DNA of 64,000 nt from Streptomyces spinosus (GTDB taxonomy: Bacteria > Actinomycetota > Actinomycetes > Streptomycetales > Streptomycetaceae): positions 37,192 through 101,191 of the forward strand of contig NZ_JAINRC010000027.1 of the NCBI RefSeq assembly GCF_020400655.1, read 5' to 3'. This document shows, one piece after another, positions 7,541-17,030 of this stretch (its first letter is position 1; each line of letters starts with the position of its first letter). The notes beneath the pieces were generated by a model that saw only the letters and a list, made by a program, of their open reading frames with translations, ran no database searches and was not told where the DNA came from. The translations under genes were made by a program, and so were the position numbers.

Positions 7541-8081
7541 ACTCCTTCAGCGCCGCCTTGCTCGCGAAGTCCGCCACGTCCTTGTCGTGGGGTTCGCTGG
7601 TGTACTGGTGGAACCGCCACCTGGCCTCGATCCGGGGCTTTCCGGCGGTGACGTAGTCGGCGATCCACAGCCCGTCCCCGGCGTAGGAGGTGGTGTCGAC
7701 GTTCAGCCAGAAGTGGCGGTTGCAGTAGAGCACCACCCGGTTGTCCGGCCGCAGTTCCTTCAGCTTGCGGATGAAGCGGTCCTTCTCCGCGTTGCTCGCG
7801 TGGGTGCCGTCGCCGGTGGTCTCCCAGTCGACGGCGAGGAGATCACCGCGGCGGTCCGGGGCGTGACTGAGGAAGTACTCGGCCTGGGCGGTGAGGTTGC
7901 CGGGCCACAGGAAGTGGTAGAAGCCGACGACCAGGCCCGCGTCACGGCCGTGGCCGGCCTGGGCCGCGAGTCTGGGATTGACGTACGAACGGCCTTCCGT
8001 CGCCTTGATGAAGACGAAGGAGAGACCGCTCGTCGCGTAGGAGGAGGACTGGTAGGCGCTCACGTCGATGCCATGCAGCAT
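7524..8081 (-). CDS. Glycoside hydrolase family 25 (lysozyme-like) protein
   Basis: A 185-aa GH25 muramidase domain, which would cut the MurNAc-GlcNAc bond of peptidoglycan. It starts almost at the domain edge: MLHGIDVSAYQ carries the conserved DVSxYQ, then FIKATEG, GFYHF and VDWE, the catalytic acidic pair region. No signal peptide or transmembrane segment is visible, which is odd for a wall hydrolase; it may leave the cell by lysis or non-classical export, or act on another substrate. It lies 36 bp after the secreted phospholipase gene on the same strand and may be co-transcribed. Confidence 0.85.
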   Translation of the reverse strand: MLHGIDVSAYQSSSYATSGLSFVFIKATEGRSYVNPRLAAQAGHGRDAGLVVGFYHFLWPGNLTAQAEYFLSHAPDRRGDLLAVDWETTGDGTHASNAEKDRFIRKLKELRPDNRVVLYCNRHFWLNVDTTSYAGDGLWIADYVTAGKPRIEARWRFHQYTSEPHDKDVADFASKAALKEWATSA

Positions 8082-8117
8082 GTGAAGGTTGTCCCCCGTG
8101 GGCGCCGCCCCGGAACC

Positions 8118-9152
8118 TCAGCTTCGGGTGGTCACCGAACTCAGTACGGAGGCGGACTTCGCCGACCAGTCCGAGGTGATCAGACTGGCGTGGTTCTTGG
8201 CCAGCAGGGCGAGGCGCGCGGCGACTTCGGCGTCCGTCGGGCTGGTGGAGGAGATGGCCGGTGACACGTTGTGGGCGTCGGTGGTGATGAGGATGTAGTG
8301 GTTGGCGGAGTAGAACGAGGTGTCGTAGCCGTTGTCGACGTACGTCGCCGCGTCGCCGTCGAAGAACACGAACCAGGGGCGGATCGAGGCGTCGTAGCGG
8401 CTGGTGCGCGGGTCGCCGTTCGCCGCGCCGAGGACGACGGGGAAGGCCTGGGCCGCCGAGATGTTCCCGGCCGCCTTCAGGTCGCGCAGGTGGTCGCCGT
8501 ACTCCTCGTCCGTCCAGTAGCTGTCGAACGGGTTGGACTGCTCCACCGTGCCCGGGATCAGGTCGAAGACGAACTTGCCCTTCAGGGCGTCCCGGGCGGG
8601 CCAGGCGTTGGCCTTCGCGGCCTCGTCCAGCGTGCCGTACGTCCCGCCGAGCAGGTCGGCCGGCTTGTAGACGCTGCCGCCCAGCCGCTGCGCGACGAGC
8701 GTGTCGAACTCGTCCGGTCCGAGGCCCGCCTTGTCGTTGAAGCCGACCTTCATCTCGACCTTGACGACGATCGGCGGGTGGTCGGGGTGGAGCTGGTTCC
8801 AGGCGGCCATGTTGTCCAGGCAGCTGCCGAGGTCCTGGTTGCGGCTCTTGCCGTACAGCTCGCCCGGGGTCTTCGCCGCCTCGCAGTTGTTGTCGTTGCC
8901 CAGCGGGTTGCTGTGGCTGACCCGCCAGCGGTGGCTGATGCTGTCGACGTAGACGTCCAGTTCCAGCAGCGAGGCGCCGGAGTCCAGCGCCTGGGCGAAG
9001 TAGGCGTACTTGGCCTTGTCGTACGCGTTGTGCGTGCCGATCGCCGTCGTCTCGGAGAACTTCGGCGACGCCGCGTGCGCGTTGCCCGGCACCATCGCCA
9101 ACAAAGCGGCGGCCCCCACGAGCGCCGCCAGCCGTCTCATCCCGCGTATCAC
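8118..9152 (-). CDS. Secreted Ca2+-dependent phosphoinositide-specific phospholipase C-like protein
   Basis: A 344-aa exported protein: a Sec signal peptide ends at about AHA-A (residue 27), followed by a TIM-barrel phospholipase C X-type domain. His41 in GTHNAYD and His80 in RVSHSNP are the likely catalytic pair, and LELDVY supplies acidic metal ligands. Family members hydrolyse inositol phospholipids or related lipids outside the cell. The GTG start has AAAGGGAG five bases upstream. An ATG four codons in is possible but less well placed. Confidence 0.82.
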   Translation of the reverse strand: MIRGMRRLAALVGAAALLAMVPGNAHAASPKFSETTAIGTHNAYDKAKYAYFAQALDSGASLLELDVYVDSISHRWRVSHSNPLGNDNNCEAAKTPGELYGKSRNQDLGSCLDNMAAWNQLHPDHPPIVVKVEMKVGFNDKAGLGPDEFDTLVAQRLGGSVYKPADLLGGTYGTLDEAAKANAWPARDALKGKFVFDLIPGTVEQSNPFDSYWTDEEYGDHLRDLKAAGNISAAQAFPVVLGAANGDPRTSRYDASIRPWFVFFDGDAATYVDNGYDTSFYSANHYILITTDAHNVSPAISSTSPTDAEVAARLALLAKNHASLITSDWSAKSASVLSSVTTRS

Positions 9153-9276
9153 CGAACTCCCTTTCGCTGACGTCGAGTTGGCGGCAGCGTAGGGCCAATC
9201 GGTTACTGTGCGGTAGCCCTTGAGGGAACATCAGAAGCGGGGCGGCGGCGCGTGGCGCGGGCTCCGGCCGGACATG

Positions 9277-9313
9277 ACACCGCCGCCCCGTCCGGTGGGC
9301 GGGGCGGCGGTGT
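9277..9313 (-). terminator. Strong terminator of the gcv-glyA-sdaA operon
   Basis: A 14-bp perfect stem (9277-9290 with 9300-9313, core CACCGCCGCCCC) with a 9-nt loop lies 87 bp beyond the sdaA stop. Confidence 0.75.
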
Positions 9314-9399
9314 GCGGGGTGGGGGGGAGGCGGCGGGGCCGGGCGGGTGCCCGTCACGGCGCGACGGGCTTCACCGCACGGTGGGACCGGGTGGGCGGG

Positions 9400-10767
<1,368 letters not shown>

Positions 10768-10829
10768 GGTCACTCCTCAAGACAGCAGGGGGGTGGTGGG
10801 GCACCCTCGGCGGGTGCCCCACCGGGGAC

Positions 10830-12095
10830 TTACTTGTTCAGGCCCGGGTACAGCGGGTGCTTGTCGGCGAGCGCCTTCACGCGCGCCTTCAGGGCCTCGG
10901 CGTCGTAGGACGGCTTCAGCGCCTCGGCGATCACGTCCGCGACCTCGGCGAAGTCCTCGGCCGTGAAGCCGCGGGTCGCCAGGGCCGGCGTACCGATGCG
11001 CAGACCCGAGGTGACCATCGGCGGCCGCGGGTCGTTCGGGACGGCGTTGCGGTTGACCGTGATGCCGACCTCGTGGAGCCGGTCCTCGGCCTGCTGCCCG
11101 TCCAGCTCGGACGCGCGCAGGTCCACCAGGATCAGGTGCACGTCCGTGCCGCCGGACAGCACGTTCACGCCGGCCTCGCGGGCGTCCGGGGCCGTCAGGC
11201 GCTCGGCGAGGATGCGGGCACCCTCCACCGTACGACGCTGGCGCTCCTTGAAGTCCTCCGAGGCCGCGACCTTGAACGACACCGCTTTGGCCGCGATCAC
11301 GTGCTCCAGGGGGCCGCCCTGGAAGCCCGGGAAGACGGACGAGTTCAGCTTCTTCGCGAAGTCCTTCCTGGCGAGGATGATGCCGCCGCGGGGGCCGCCC
11401 AGCGTCTTGTGGGTGGTGGAGGTGACCACGTCGGCGTACGGCACCGGGTTCTCGTGCAGACCGGCCGCGACCAGGCCCGCGAAGTGCGCCATGTCGACCC
11501 ACAGGTAGGCGCCGGCCTCGTCGGCGATCCGGCGGAACCCGGCGAAGTCCAGCTGCCGCGGGTACGCCGACCAGCCCGCGATGATCACCTTGGGGCGGTG
11601 CTCCTTGGCGAGCCGCTCGACCTCGGCCATGTCGACCAGGCCGGTCTCGGCGTCCACGTGGTAGGCGACCACGTCGAACTGCTTGCCGGAGAAGTTCAGC
11701 CGCATCCCGTGGGTCAGGTGGCCGCCGTGCGCCAGGTCCAGGCCGAGGATGGTGTCCCCGGGCTGGGCCAGCGCGAAGAGGGCCGCCTGGTTCGCGGAGG
11801 CGCCGGAGTGGGGCTGCACGTTGGCGTACTCCGCGCCGAACAGCTCCTTGACCCGGTCGATGGCGATCTGCTCGGCGACGTCGACGTGCTCGCAGCCGCC
11901 GTAGTAGCGGCGGCCCGGGTAGCCCTCGGCGTACTTGTTCGTCAGGACCGAGCCCTGCGCCTCCATCACCGCGAGCGGCGCGAAGTTCTCGGAGGCGATC
12001 ATCTCCAGGGTCGACTGCTGGCGGCGCAGCTCGGCGTCGACCGCGGCGGCGATCTCCGGGTCCAGCTCGTGCAGAGGCGTGTTCAGGACAGTCAT
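10830..12095 (-). CDS. glyA: Serine hydroxymethyltransferase
   Basis: A 421-aa PLP enzyme interconverting glycine plus 5,10-methylene-THF with serine plus THF. The PLP lysine lies in STTHKTLGGPRGG, and the family segments MIASENFAP, NKYAEGYPGRRYYGGCE and PHSGASANQAA are intact. It begins 14 bp after gcvH, so in this operon it probably uses the methylene-THF made by the cleavage system together with a second glycine to make serine, which sdaA then removes. Streptomyces often carry another glyA copy elsewhere; this one looks dedicated to glycine use. Confidence 0.97.
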   Translation of the reverse strand: MTVLNTPLHELDPEIAAAVDAELRRQQSTLEMIASENFAPLAVMEAQGSVLTNKYAEGYPGRRYYGGCEHVDVAEQIAIDRVKELFGAEYANVQPHSGASANQAALFALAQPGDTILGLDLAHGGHLTHGMRLNFSGKQFDVVAYHVDAETGLVDMAEVERLAKEHRPKVIIAGWSAYPRQLDFAGFRRIADEAGAYLWVDMAHFAGLVAAGLHENPVPYADVVTSTTHKTLGGPRGGIILARKDFAKKLNSSVFPGFQGGPLEHVIAAKAVSFKVAASEDFKERQRRTVEGARILAERLTAPDAREAGVNVLSGGTDVHLILVDLRASELDGQQAEDRLHEVGITVNRNAVPNDPRPPMVTSGLRIGTPALATRGFTAEDFAEVADVIAEALKPSYDAEALKARVKALADKHPLYPGLNK

Positions 12096-12109
12096 ACGGC
12101 TACGACTCC

Positions 12110-12487
12110 TCAGCCGGCGGAAAAGGCGGTGTACTCGTCGGCGGAGAGCAGGTCGGCCGGCTCCTCGGTGACGCGTACCTTGAACAGCCAGCCACCCTCG
12201 AAGGGGGCGGAGTTCACCAGCGACGGGTCGTTGACGACGTCCTCGTTGACCTCGGTGACCTCGCCGGTGACCGGCGAGTACAGGTCGGACACCGACTTCG
12301 TTGACTCCAGCTCTCCGCAGGTCTCGCCCGCGGACACCGTGGAGCCGGCCTCGGGGAGCTGGACGAAGACGACGTCACCGAGCGCGTTGGCCGCGTGCTC
12401 CGTGATGCCGACCGTCGCGACGCCGTCCTCGGCGGCCGACAGCCACTCGTGCTCCTTGCTGTAGCGCAGCTGCTGGGGGTTGCTCAT
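12110..12487 (-). CDS. gcvH: Glycine cleavage system H protein
   Basis: A 125-aa lipoyl carrier that shuttles the aminomethyl group from GcvP to GcvT. The lipoylated lysine is Lys64 in GELESTKSVSD, within the typical hammerhead domain (QLRYSKEHEWLS at the start, SPVTGEVTEVN after the lysine). The ATG is supported by AGGAG about ten bases upstream. The 136-bp gap to gcvT contains a modest GC hairpin (12575-12581/12590-12596) that might trim or partly terminate the transcript. gcvP is not in this window. Confidence 0.96.
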   Translation of the reverse strand: MSNPQQLRYSKEHEWLSAAEDGVATVGITEHAANALGDVVFVQLPEAGSTVSAGETCGELESTKSVSDLYSPVTGEVTEVNEDVVNDPSLVNSAPFEGGWLFKVRVTEEPADLLSADEYTAFSAG

Positions 12488-12623
12488 GGCCTGAATTCTC
12501 CTGTACACGCGAGGGTGCTGATGACGGGGGACTGCGGAAACCGCTGGTGAGCGGGCGAATGTGCGCAGCGTCACGCCCCGGCCACGGGACCGGGGCCCCG
12601 GCGGGCGCGACCGCGCCCAGTGT

Positions 12624-13742
12624 CTACTTCCGGCGCTTGTAGAACGGCAGCGCCACGACCTGGTACGGCTCGTGGGTGCCCCGGATGTCCACGCCGACGC
12701 CCTCGGTGCCCGGCGCCGCGTGCGCCGCGTCGACGTAGGCCATGGCGATCGGCTTGCCCAGGGTGGGGGAGGGGGCGCCGGAGGTGACCTCGCCGATCAC
12801 CTCGCCGCCGGCGACGACGGCGTACCCGGCGCGCGGCACCCGGCGGCCCTCGGCGACCAGGCCGACCAGGACCCGCGGCGGGTTCTCCTGGGCCCGCGCG
12901 GCGGCCTCGGTGAGCGCCTCGCGCCCGACGAAGTCGCCCTCCTTCTCGAACTTGACCACACGGCCGAGCCCGGCGTCGAACGGGGTGAGGGAGGTGGTCA
13001 GTTCGTGCCCGTACAGCGGCATGCCCGCCTCCAGGCGCAGCGTGTCCCGGCAGGACAGCCCGCACGGGACCAGGCCCGCGCCCTCGCCCGCCTTGGTCAG
13101 CGCCTGCCACAGCTCGACGGCGTGCTCCGGCGCGACGAACAGCTCGAAGCCGTCCTCGCCGGTGTAACCCGTGCGGGCGATCAGCGCCGGGACGCCGGCG
13201 ACCGTGCCCGGCAGGCCGGCGTAGTACTTCAGGCCGTCGAGGTCGGCGTCGGTGAGGGACTTCAGGATGCCGGGGGACTCCGGGCCCTGCACGGCGATCA
13301 GCGCGTAGGCGTCCCGGTCGTCGCGGACCTCGGCGTCGAAGCCCTCGGCGCGCTCCGTCAGCGCGTCCAGCACCACCTGGGCGTTGGAGGCGTTGGCCAC
13401 GACCATGTACTCGGTCTCGGCGAGGCGGTAGACGATCAGGTCGTCCAGGATGCCGCCGTCGGTCCGGCAGATCATCGTGTAGCGGGCGCGGCCGACGCCG
13501 ACGGAGGCGATGTCGCCGACCAGGGCGTGGTTCAGGAACGCGGCGGCCTGGTCGCCGGTGACGGTGATCTCGCCCATGTGGGAGAGGTCGAAGAGACCGG
13601 CCCTGTTCCGCACCGCGAGGTGCTCGTCGCGCTCGGAGCCGTAGCGCAGGGGCATGTCCCAGCCGGCGAAGTCGGTCATCGTCGCACCGAGCGCGCGATG
13701 CACGGCATCGAGCGCGGTGTGGCGGAGTTCAGTGCTGCTCAT
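12624..13742 (-). CDS. gcvT: Aminomethyltransferase (glycine cleavage T protein)
   Basis: A 372-aa folate-dependent enzyme that releases ammonia from the H-protein aminomethyl group and forms 5,10-methylene-THF. It starts MSSTELRHTALDAVHRALGA and shows the family segments FAGWDMPLRYG, DLSHMGEI, the GYTGEDGFEL region and SCRDTLRLEAGMPLYGHEL. It is the first gene of the glycine operon, directly below a tandem glycine riboswitch. The long open frame upstream runs through the riboswitch and is not part of the protein. Confidence 0.96.
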   Translation of the reverse strand: MSSTELRHTALDAVHRALGATMTDFAGWDMPLRYGSERDEHLAVRNRAGLFDLSHMGEITVTGDQAAAFLNHALVGDIASVGVGRARYTMICRTDGGILDDLIVYRLAETEYMVVANASNAQVVLDALTERAEGFDAEVRDDRDAYALIAVQGPESPGILKSLTDADLDGLKYYAGLPGTVAGVPALIARTGYTGEDGFELFVAPEHAVELWQALTKAGEGAGLVPCGLSCRDTLRLEAGMPLYGHELTTSLTPFDAGLGRVVKFEKEGDFVGREALTEAAARAQENPPRVLVGLVAEGRRVPRAGYAVVAGGEVIGEVTSGAPSPTLGKPIAMAYVDAAHAAPGTEGVGVDIRGTHEPYQVVALPFYKRRK

Positions 13743-13779
13743 CGGACGGTCGTCTCCCAAGGCGAGCGGACAGGCGAGG

Positions 13780-13990
13780 AACGTTCCTCCCCATCTGTCA
13801 TCGGAACCTGAGAGGTTCGCCACGACCGCCACAGGGACGATCACGGCTTGCACCGTGGGTGGAGCCACTGACACAGCGGCCCGCTTTTCAGATGTGCCTC
13901 GCCCGCGCGGTAACGGGGCCTGAGAGATTCAAGGGAGGGACTTGCTCCTTCGGCGTCCCAGCCGGGGGCTGGGAACTCTCCCGCGCGGAT
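13780..13990 (-). promoter_or_regulatory. Tandem glycine riboswitch
   Basis: Read on the minus strand, aptamer 1 begins near 13988 with GCGGGAGAG, then has CCGAAGGAGCAA and CTCTCAGGCCCCG, ending in GCACATCTGAAAAGC. Aptamer 2 repeats the pattern with AACCTCTCAGGTTCCGATGACAG and GGGGAGG near 13785. These are consensus elements of the glycine riboswitch class (Rfam RF00504). It should switch on gcvT-gcvH-glyA-sdaA when glycine is high. Exact ends are estimated by eye. Confidence 0.9.
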
Positions 13991-14172
13991 TCAAGCGGCC
14001 GGTATGCAGTTGGCGGCCTCATCATTGCACGCCGCTCCCCGCCCATCCAGAGCGTGCTCCTTGTGACCGGGCTGTGGCAGAACGCACACGAACCGCCTAC
14101 CGTTGCCCATTACCTTCTCTTTACACAGAACGGGCATGGGGATGACCGAGCCCCCTGGGGAGGACGATCACG

Positions 14173-14841
14173 GTGAACAGGACATCGGCCTACGCCACCG
14201 ACGCCGGCATCGCGGTGCCGGGACAGCCTTCCGCCGCGGCCCGCGCGCGCCGCGCGGACCGCCCCGCCCCGGTCGTCCGCGACCTGCGCGACCGCGCGGG
14301 CCGCAGCCCGCACGCCCTGCTCTTCGGCCCCCGCGACCTGGTGGTGATCACCGGCCTGCCCGGCAGCGGCAAGTCCACCCTGATGCACCGCGCGGTCACC
14401 GGCCACCGCGTCGACTCCCAGGACACCCGCGACCGCTGGGACGCCCGCGTTCCCCGCTCCGTCCCCTACGCGCTGTACCGCCCCCTGGTCCGCCTCGCCC
14501 ACTACGCCGCCCTGCGCAGGGCGCTGCGCACCGGCGAGGGCGTCGTCGTGCACGACTGCGGCACCCAGCGCTGGGTGCGCGCCTGGCTGGCCCGCGAGGC
14601 CCGGCGCCGCGGCGCCACCCTGCACCTGCTCCTCCTCGACGTCAGCCCCGAGACCGCCCGGGCGGGCCAGCGCGAGCGCGGCCGGGGCGTCTCCCGCTAC
14701 GCCTTCCGCCGCCACCGCCGTACGACCGGCCGGCTGCTGCGCGCGGTGGAGAAGGGGGAGCTGCCCGCCGGCTGCGGCGCGGCGGTGCTGCTGGACCGGG
14801 ACGCGGCGGACGTCCTCGGCCGGGTGGGCTTCGCGCGGTGA
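14173..14841 (+). CDS. AAA-family P-loop ATPase, kinase-like
   Basis: A 222-aa cytoplasmic protein. Walker A GLPGSGKST lies at 61-69 after DLVVIT. The rest resembles small-molecule or polynucleotide kinases of the AAA_33 type: DSQDTRDRWDAR after the P-loop, VVVHDCGTQRWVRAWLA, then LHLLLLDVSPETARAGQRERGRGVS, a lid-like arginine-rich segment. The substrate is unknown. The GTG start has GGGGAGG about nine bases upstream. It is divergent from the glycine operon and precedes two SseB-like genes. Confidence 0.82.
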   Translation: MNRTSAYATDAGIAVPGQPSAAARARRADRPAPVVRDLRDRAGRSPHALLFGPRDLVVITGLPGSGKSTLMHRAVTGHRVDSQDTRDRWDARVPRSVPYALYRPLVRLAHYAALRRALRTGEGVVVHDCGTQRWVRAWLAREARRRGATLHLLLLDVSPETARAGQRERGRGVSRYAFRRHRRTTGRLLRAVEKGELPAGCGAAVLLDRDAADVLGRVGFAR

Positions 14842-14907
14842 GGCACTGTCACAGCCACCCGCTAGCCTTCTTGCTCCCAGCAGTGGTTCCCAGCAGGCGG
14901 TAGGCAC

Positions 14908-15699
14908 ATGGACTTCCCGGCGGACGTTCCCGCGGACTTCCCGGCACAGGCGCACCCCCACCCGCACGGCGGTTGGCCCGGCAACGAGCTGGAGGAGGTG
15001 CTGTCGGCCTCCCTCGGCATCCCCTCGGCGGGCGGCCGGATCATCGAGGTCCTCGGCCGCAGCTTCCTGTGGATACCGCTGCCCAACGGCGGGGGCCCGC
15101 ACAGCGGCCCGCTGGACCTGCCGACGATGGAGATCGACGGCCAGGTGTACGTCCCGGTGTTCAGCTCCGAGGAGCAGCTGCGCCAGGCGACCGGTTCCCA
15201 CATGTCGTACACCATCGCGCCCGCCGTGGAGTTCGCGCGCGGCCTGCCGCCGCAGGCGGGCATCGCGGTGAACCCGGGCGGTGTGGTCGGTATCCCGCTG
15301 CCGCCCGACGCCGTGGCCGAACTGTGCCGCGCCGGCCGCACCCCGCTCGACGGGCCCGGCACCGGCGGCCGGGTCCGCCTCTTCGAACCCGACTGGCAGG
15401 ACGACCCGGTCGACTTCCTCGCCGCGGCCTCCGCCGAGTTCGCGGCCACCGGCGTGGTCCTCACCGCCCGCCGCTGCCTGGCCGCCATCGAGACGGCCGA
15501 CCCGGTGATGTTCGTGGGCGTGGAACTCTCCCAGTGGGAGGGGGACGTCCGGAACCTGCCCCTGGACGCCCTCGGCCGGGCCCTCGGCACGGTCCCGGTC
15601 AAGTGGCCGGTCAACCTGATCCTCATGGACGTGGCCGAGGACCCGGTCTCGGACTGGCTGAAGACGCACGTCCGGCCCTTCTACCAGTACGGCCGCTGA
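14908..15699 (+). CDS. SseB family protein (enhanced serine sensitivity-like), copy 1
   Basis: A 263-aa soluble protein. The central IIEVLGRSFLWIPLPNGGG and QVYVPVFSSEEQLRQATG are typical of the SseB N-terminal domain, and VGIPLPPDAVAELC and VKWPVNLILMDVAEDPVSDWL follow. The family name comes from an E. coli gene whose overexpression affects serine sensitivity; its biochemical role is unknown. Its position beside a glycine/serine operon is suggestive but may be coincidence. No strong ribosome site precedes the ATG. A downstream hairpin separates it from copy 2. Confidence 0.82.
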   Translation: MDFPADVPADFPAQAHPHPHGGWPGNELEEVLSASLGIPSAGGRIIEVLGRSFLWIPLPNGGGPHSGPLDLPTMEIDGQVYVPVFSSEEQLRQATGSHMSYTIAPAVEFARGLPPQAGIAVNPGGVVGIPLPPDAVAELCRAGRTPLDGPGTGGRVRLFEPDWQDDPVDFLAAASAEFAATGVVLTARRCLAAIETADPVMFVGVELSQWEGDVRNLPLDALGRALGTVPVKWPVNLILMDVAEDPVSDWLKTHVRPFYQYGR

Positions 15700-15714
15700 A
15701 CGCACCGGAAGAAA

Positions 15715-15743
15715 GCGGGGCCGCATCCGGTATGCGGTCCCGC
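15715..15743 (+). terminator. Hairpin terminator after SseB copy 1
   Basis: A 12-bp stem with one G-U pair (GCGGGGCCGCAT, 15715-15726, with 15732-15743) has a 5-nt loop and sits 16 bp after the stop. Confidence 0.7.
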
Positions 15744-15862
15744 CGCGGGGCGCGGCCGGCCACGGACGACCCGCACCGGCACACGAACCCGAGGCCCCGG
15801 GCCGCTGGGCGCTTAAGCTGTCTCCAAACGCGGGGCACGGAGTAGAAGGGCCGGTACAACAG

Positions 15863-16681
15863 GTGAGCGCGAGCCACAGCGGCAGCGTCGAGCACATGCT
15901 GCGCCAGGTCACCCCGGGACGCTACGACGCCTACGAGGCCCTGCTCCGCGCCCTCGCCACTCCCTCCTCCGGCCAGATCTGGATGCTCCTGTGGCACGGC
16001 CAGGCCGGCTCCCCGGACGCCCAGTACGGGGACATGGAGGTGGACGGCTGCCACTACGCCCCCTGCGTCACCTCCGCGCAGGAGTTGTCGGCCAGCGGCT
16101 GGAACCGTTCGTACGAAGTGGTCGACGGCCTGGACGTGGCGCGCACCCTCTACCCCGACCACTACGGCCTCTGGCTCAATCCGCACTCCCCGGGCGGCGG
16201 TGTCGGCATCCCCTGGCTGGATCTGCGCCGCATCGCCACCGGCCTGGACCGCCAGCCCGCCGGCCCGCTCCGCCTGTCGGAACCCGGCATCGAGATCCCG
16301 CAGTTCTACGCCCTGCTCGCGCAGAACGCGCACCGCACCCCCGCGCTGCGCTCCCTGCGCCGCGCCTGGGTCCAGCCCGCGCTCGGGGCGCCGTATCTGG
16401 CCATCGGCCTGGACGTGTACGAGACCTCGCCCGCCGCGGTCGACTCGGTGCGCGCGATGATGCAGCAGTCCATCGGCGCGGTCCCGGAGGGGCTGCCGGT
16501 CTCGACGGTCGCGATGACCGACGGCTACGACCCGGTGGTGATGTGGATGCGGGCCAACGCGCGCCCCTTCTACGACCGCGAGGCACACGCCCCCGCGCCG
16601 CAGCCGCAGCTTCAGGCGCCGGTCCCGCCGCAGGCCCCGGCCGGCGGGTACGGCTACCCGCCCGTACACGGCGGTTACTGA
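15863..16681 (+). CDS. SseB family protein, copy 2
   Basis: A 272-aa relative of the preceding gene: it shares YAPCVTSAQELSASGW, GLWLNPHSPGGGVGIPWLDL and the ending VVMWMRANARPFYDRE, which parallels SDWLKTHVRPFYQYG in copy 1. The last 40 residues are rich in Pro, Gln and Ala and probably disordered. It starts with GTG; the best ribosome-site candidate (GAAGGG) is about twelve bases away. The product probably pairs with or parallels copy 1; function is unknown. Confidence 0.82.
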   Translation: MSASHSGSVEHMLRQVTPGRYDAYEALLRALATPSSGQIWMLLWHGQAGSPDAQYGDMEVDGCHYAPCVTSAQELSASGWNRSYEVVDGLDVARTLYPDHYGLWLNPHSPGGGVGIPWLDLRRIATGLDRQPAGPLRLSEPGIEIPQFYALLAQNAHRTPALRSLRRAWVQPALGAPYLAIGLDVYETSPAAVDSVRAMMQQSIGAVPEGLPVSTVAMTDGYDPVVMWMRANARPFYDREAHAPAPQPQLQAPVPPQAPAGGYGYPPVHGGY

Positions 16682-17030
16682 CAACCGGGCGGTGCCGCGG
16701 GCTTTCTGAGTCCGGGTCGCAGATTTCACACGGGCGACACACTTCTGCGCGCGTAGACATCGCCCGATCGCCCCGAACCGCGTAGATTCGCCGTTCTGTC
16801 CCAACTGGCCCACGTCCGATGCCCGTTACCCACTGATCGGATAACGGAATCCCCTGGACTGCATCACGGTTGCGCATACATTCGCCGTCAGCTCTGGCGG
16901 GTGATCGCAAAGACGCTGAAGACTCCCGACTCAGACATGAGGTCGAGACCTCATGCTCGATGGCAAGTCGACAAAGCCGCAATCCGCGGCAGCGCAGGCC
17001 GGTCACCACCGGCGAGAGGGGTCGCTCACC
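16682..17030. promoter_or_regulatory. Regulatory region of the peptide ABC operon
   Basis: 349 bases without a gene. It holds three inverted repeats: CCGTTA-N13-TAACGG (16823-16828/16842-16847), a 20-bp near-perfect palindrome (16936-16955) and a hairpin GCCGGT-CACC-ACCGGC (16998-17013) just before the ribosome site. No convincing -35/-10 pair was found. Confidence 0.5.
16936..16955. promoter_or_regulatory. 20-bp operator-like palindrome
   Basis: CATGAGGTC-GA-GACCTCATG: two perfect 9-bp arms around a 2-bp centre, typical of a dimeric repressor site. It lies about 75 bp upstream of the peptide permease start. No regulator gene is adjacent. Confidence 0.55.

Noticed and set aside
13743..13874. 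gcvT extended upstream to 13874
   Set aside because: The extension runs through the second glycine riboswitch aptamer; the ATG at 13742 is the standard start.
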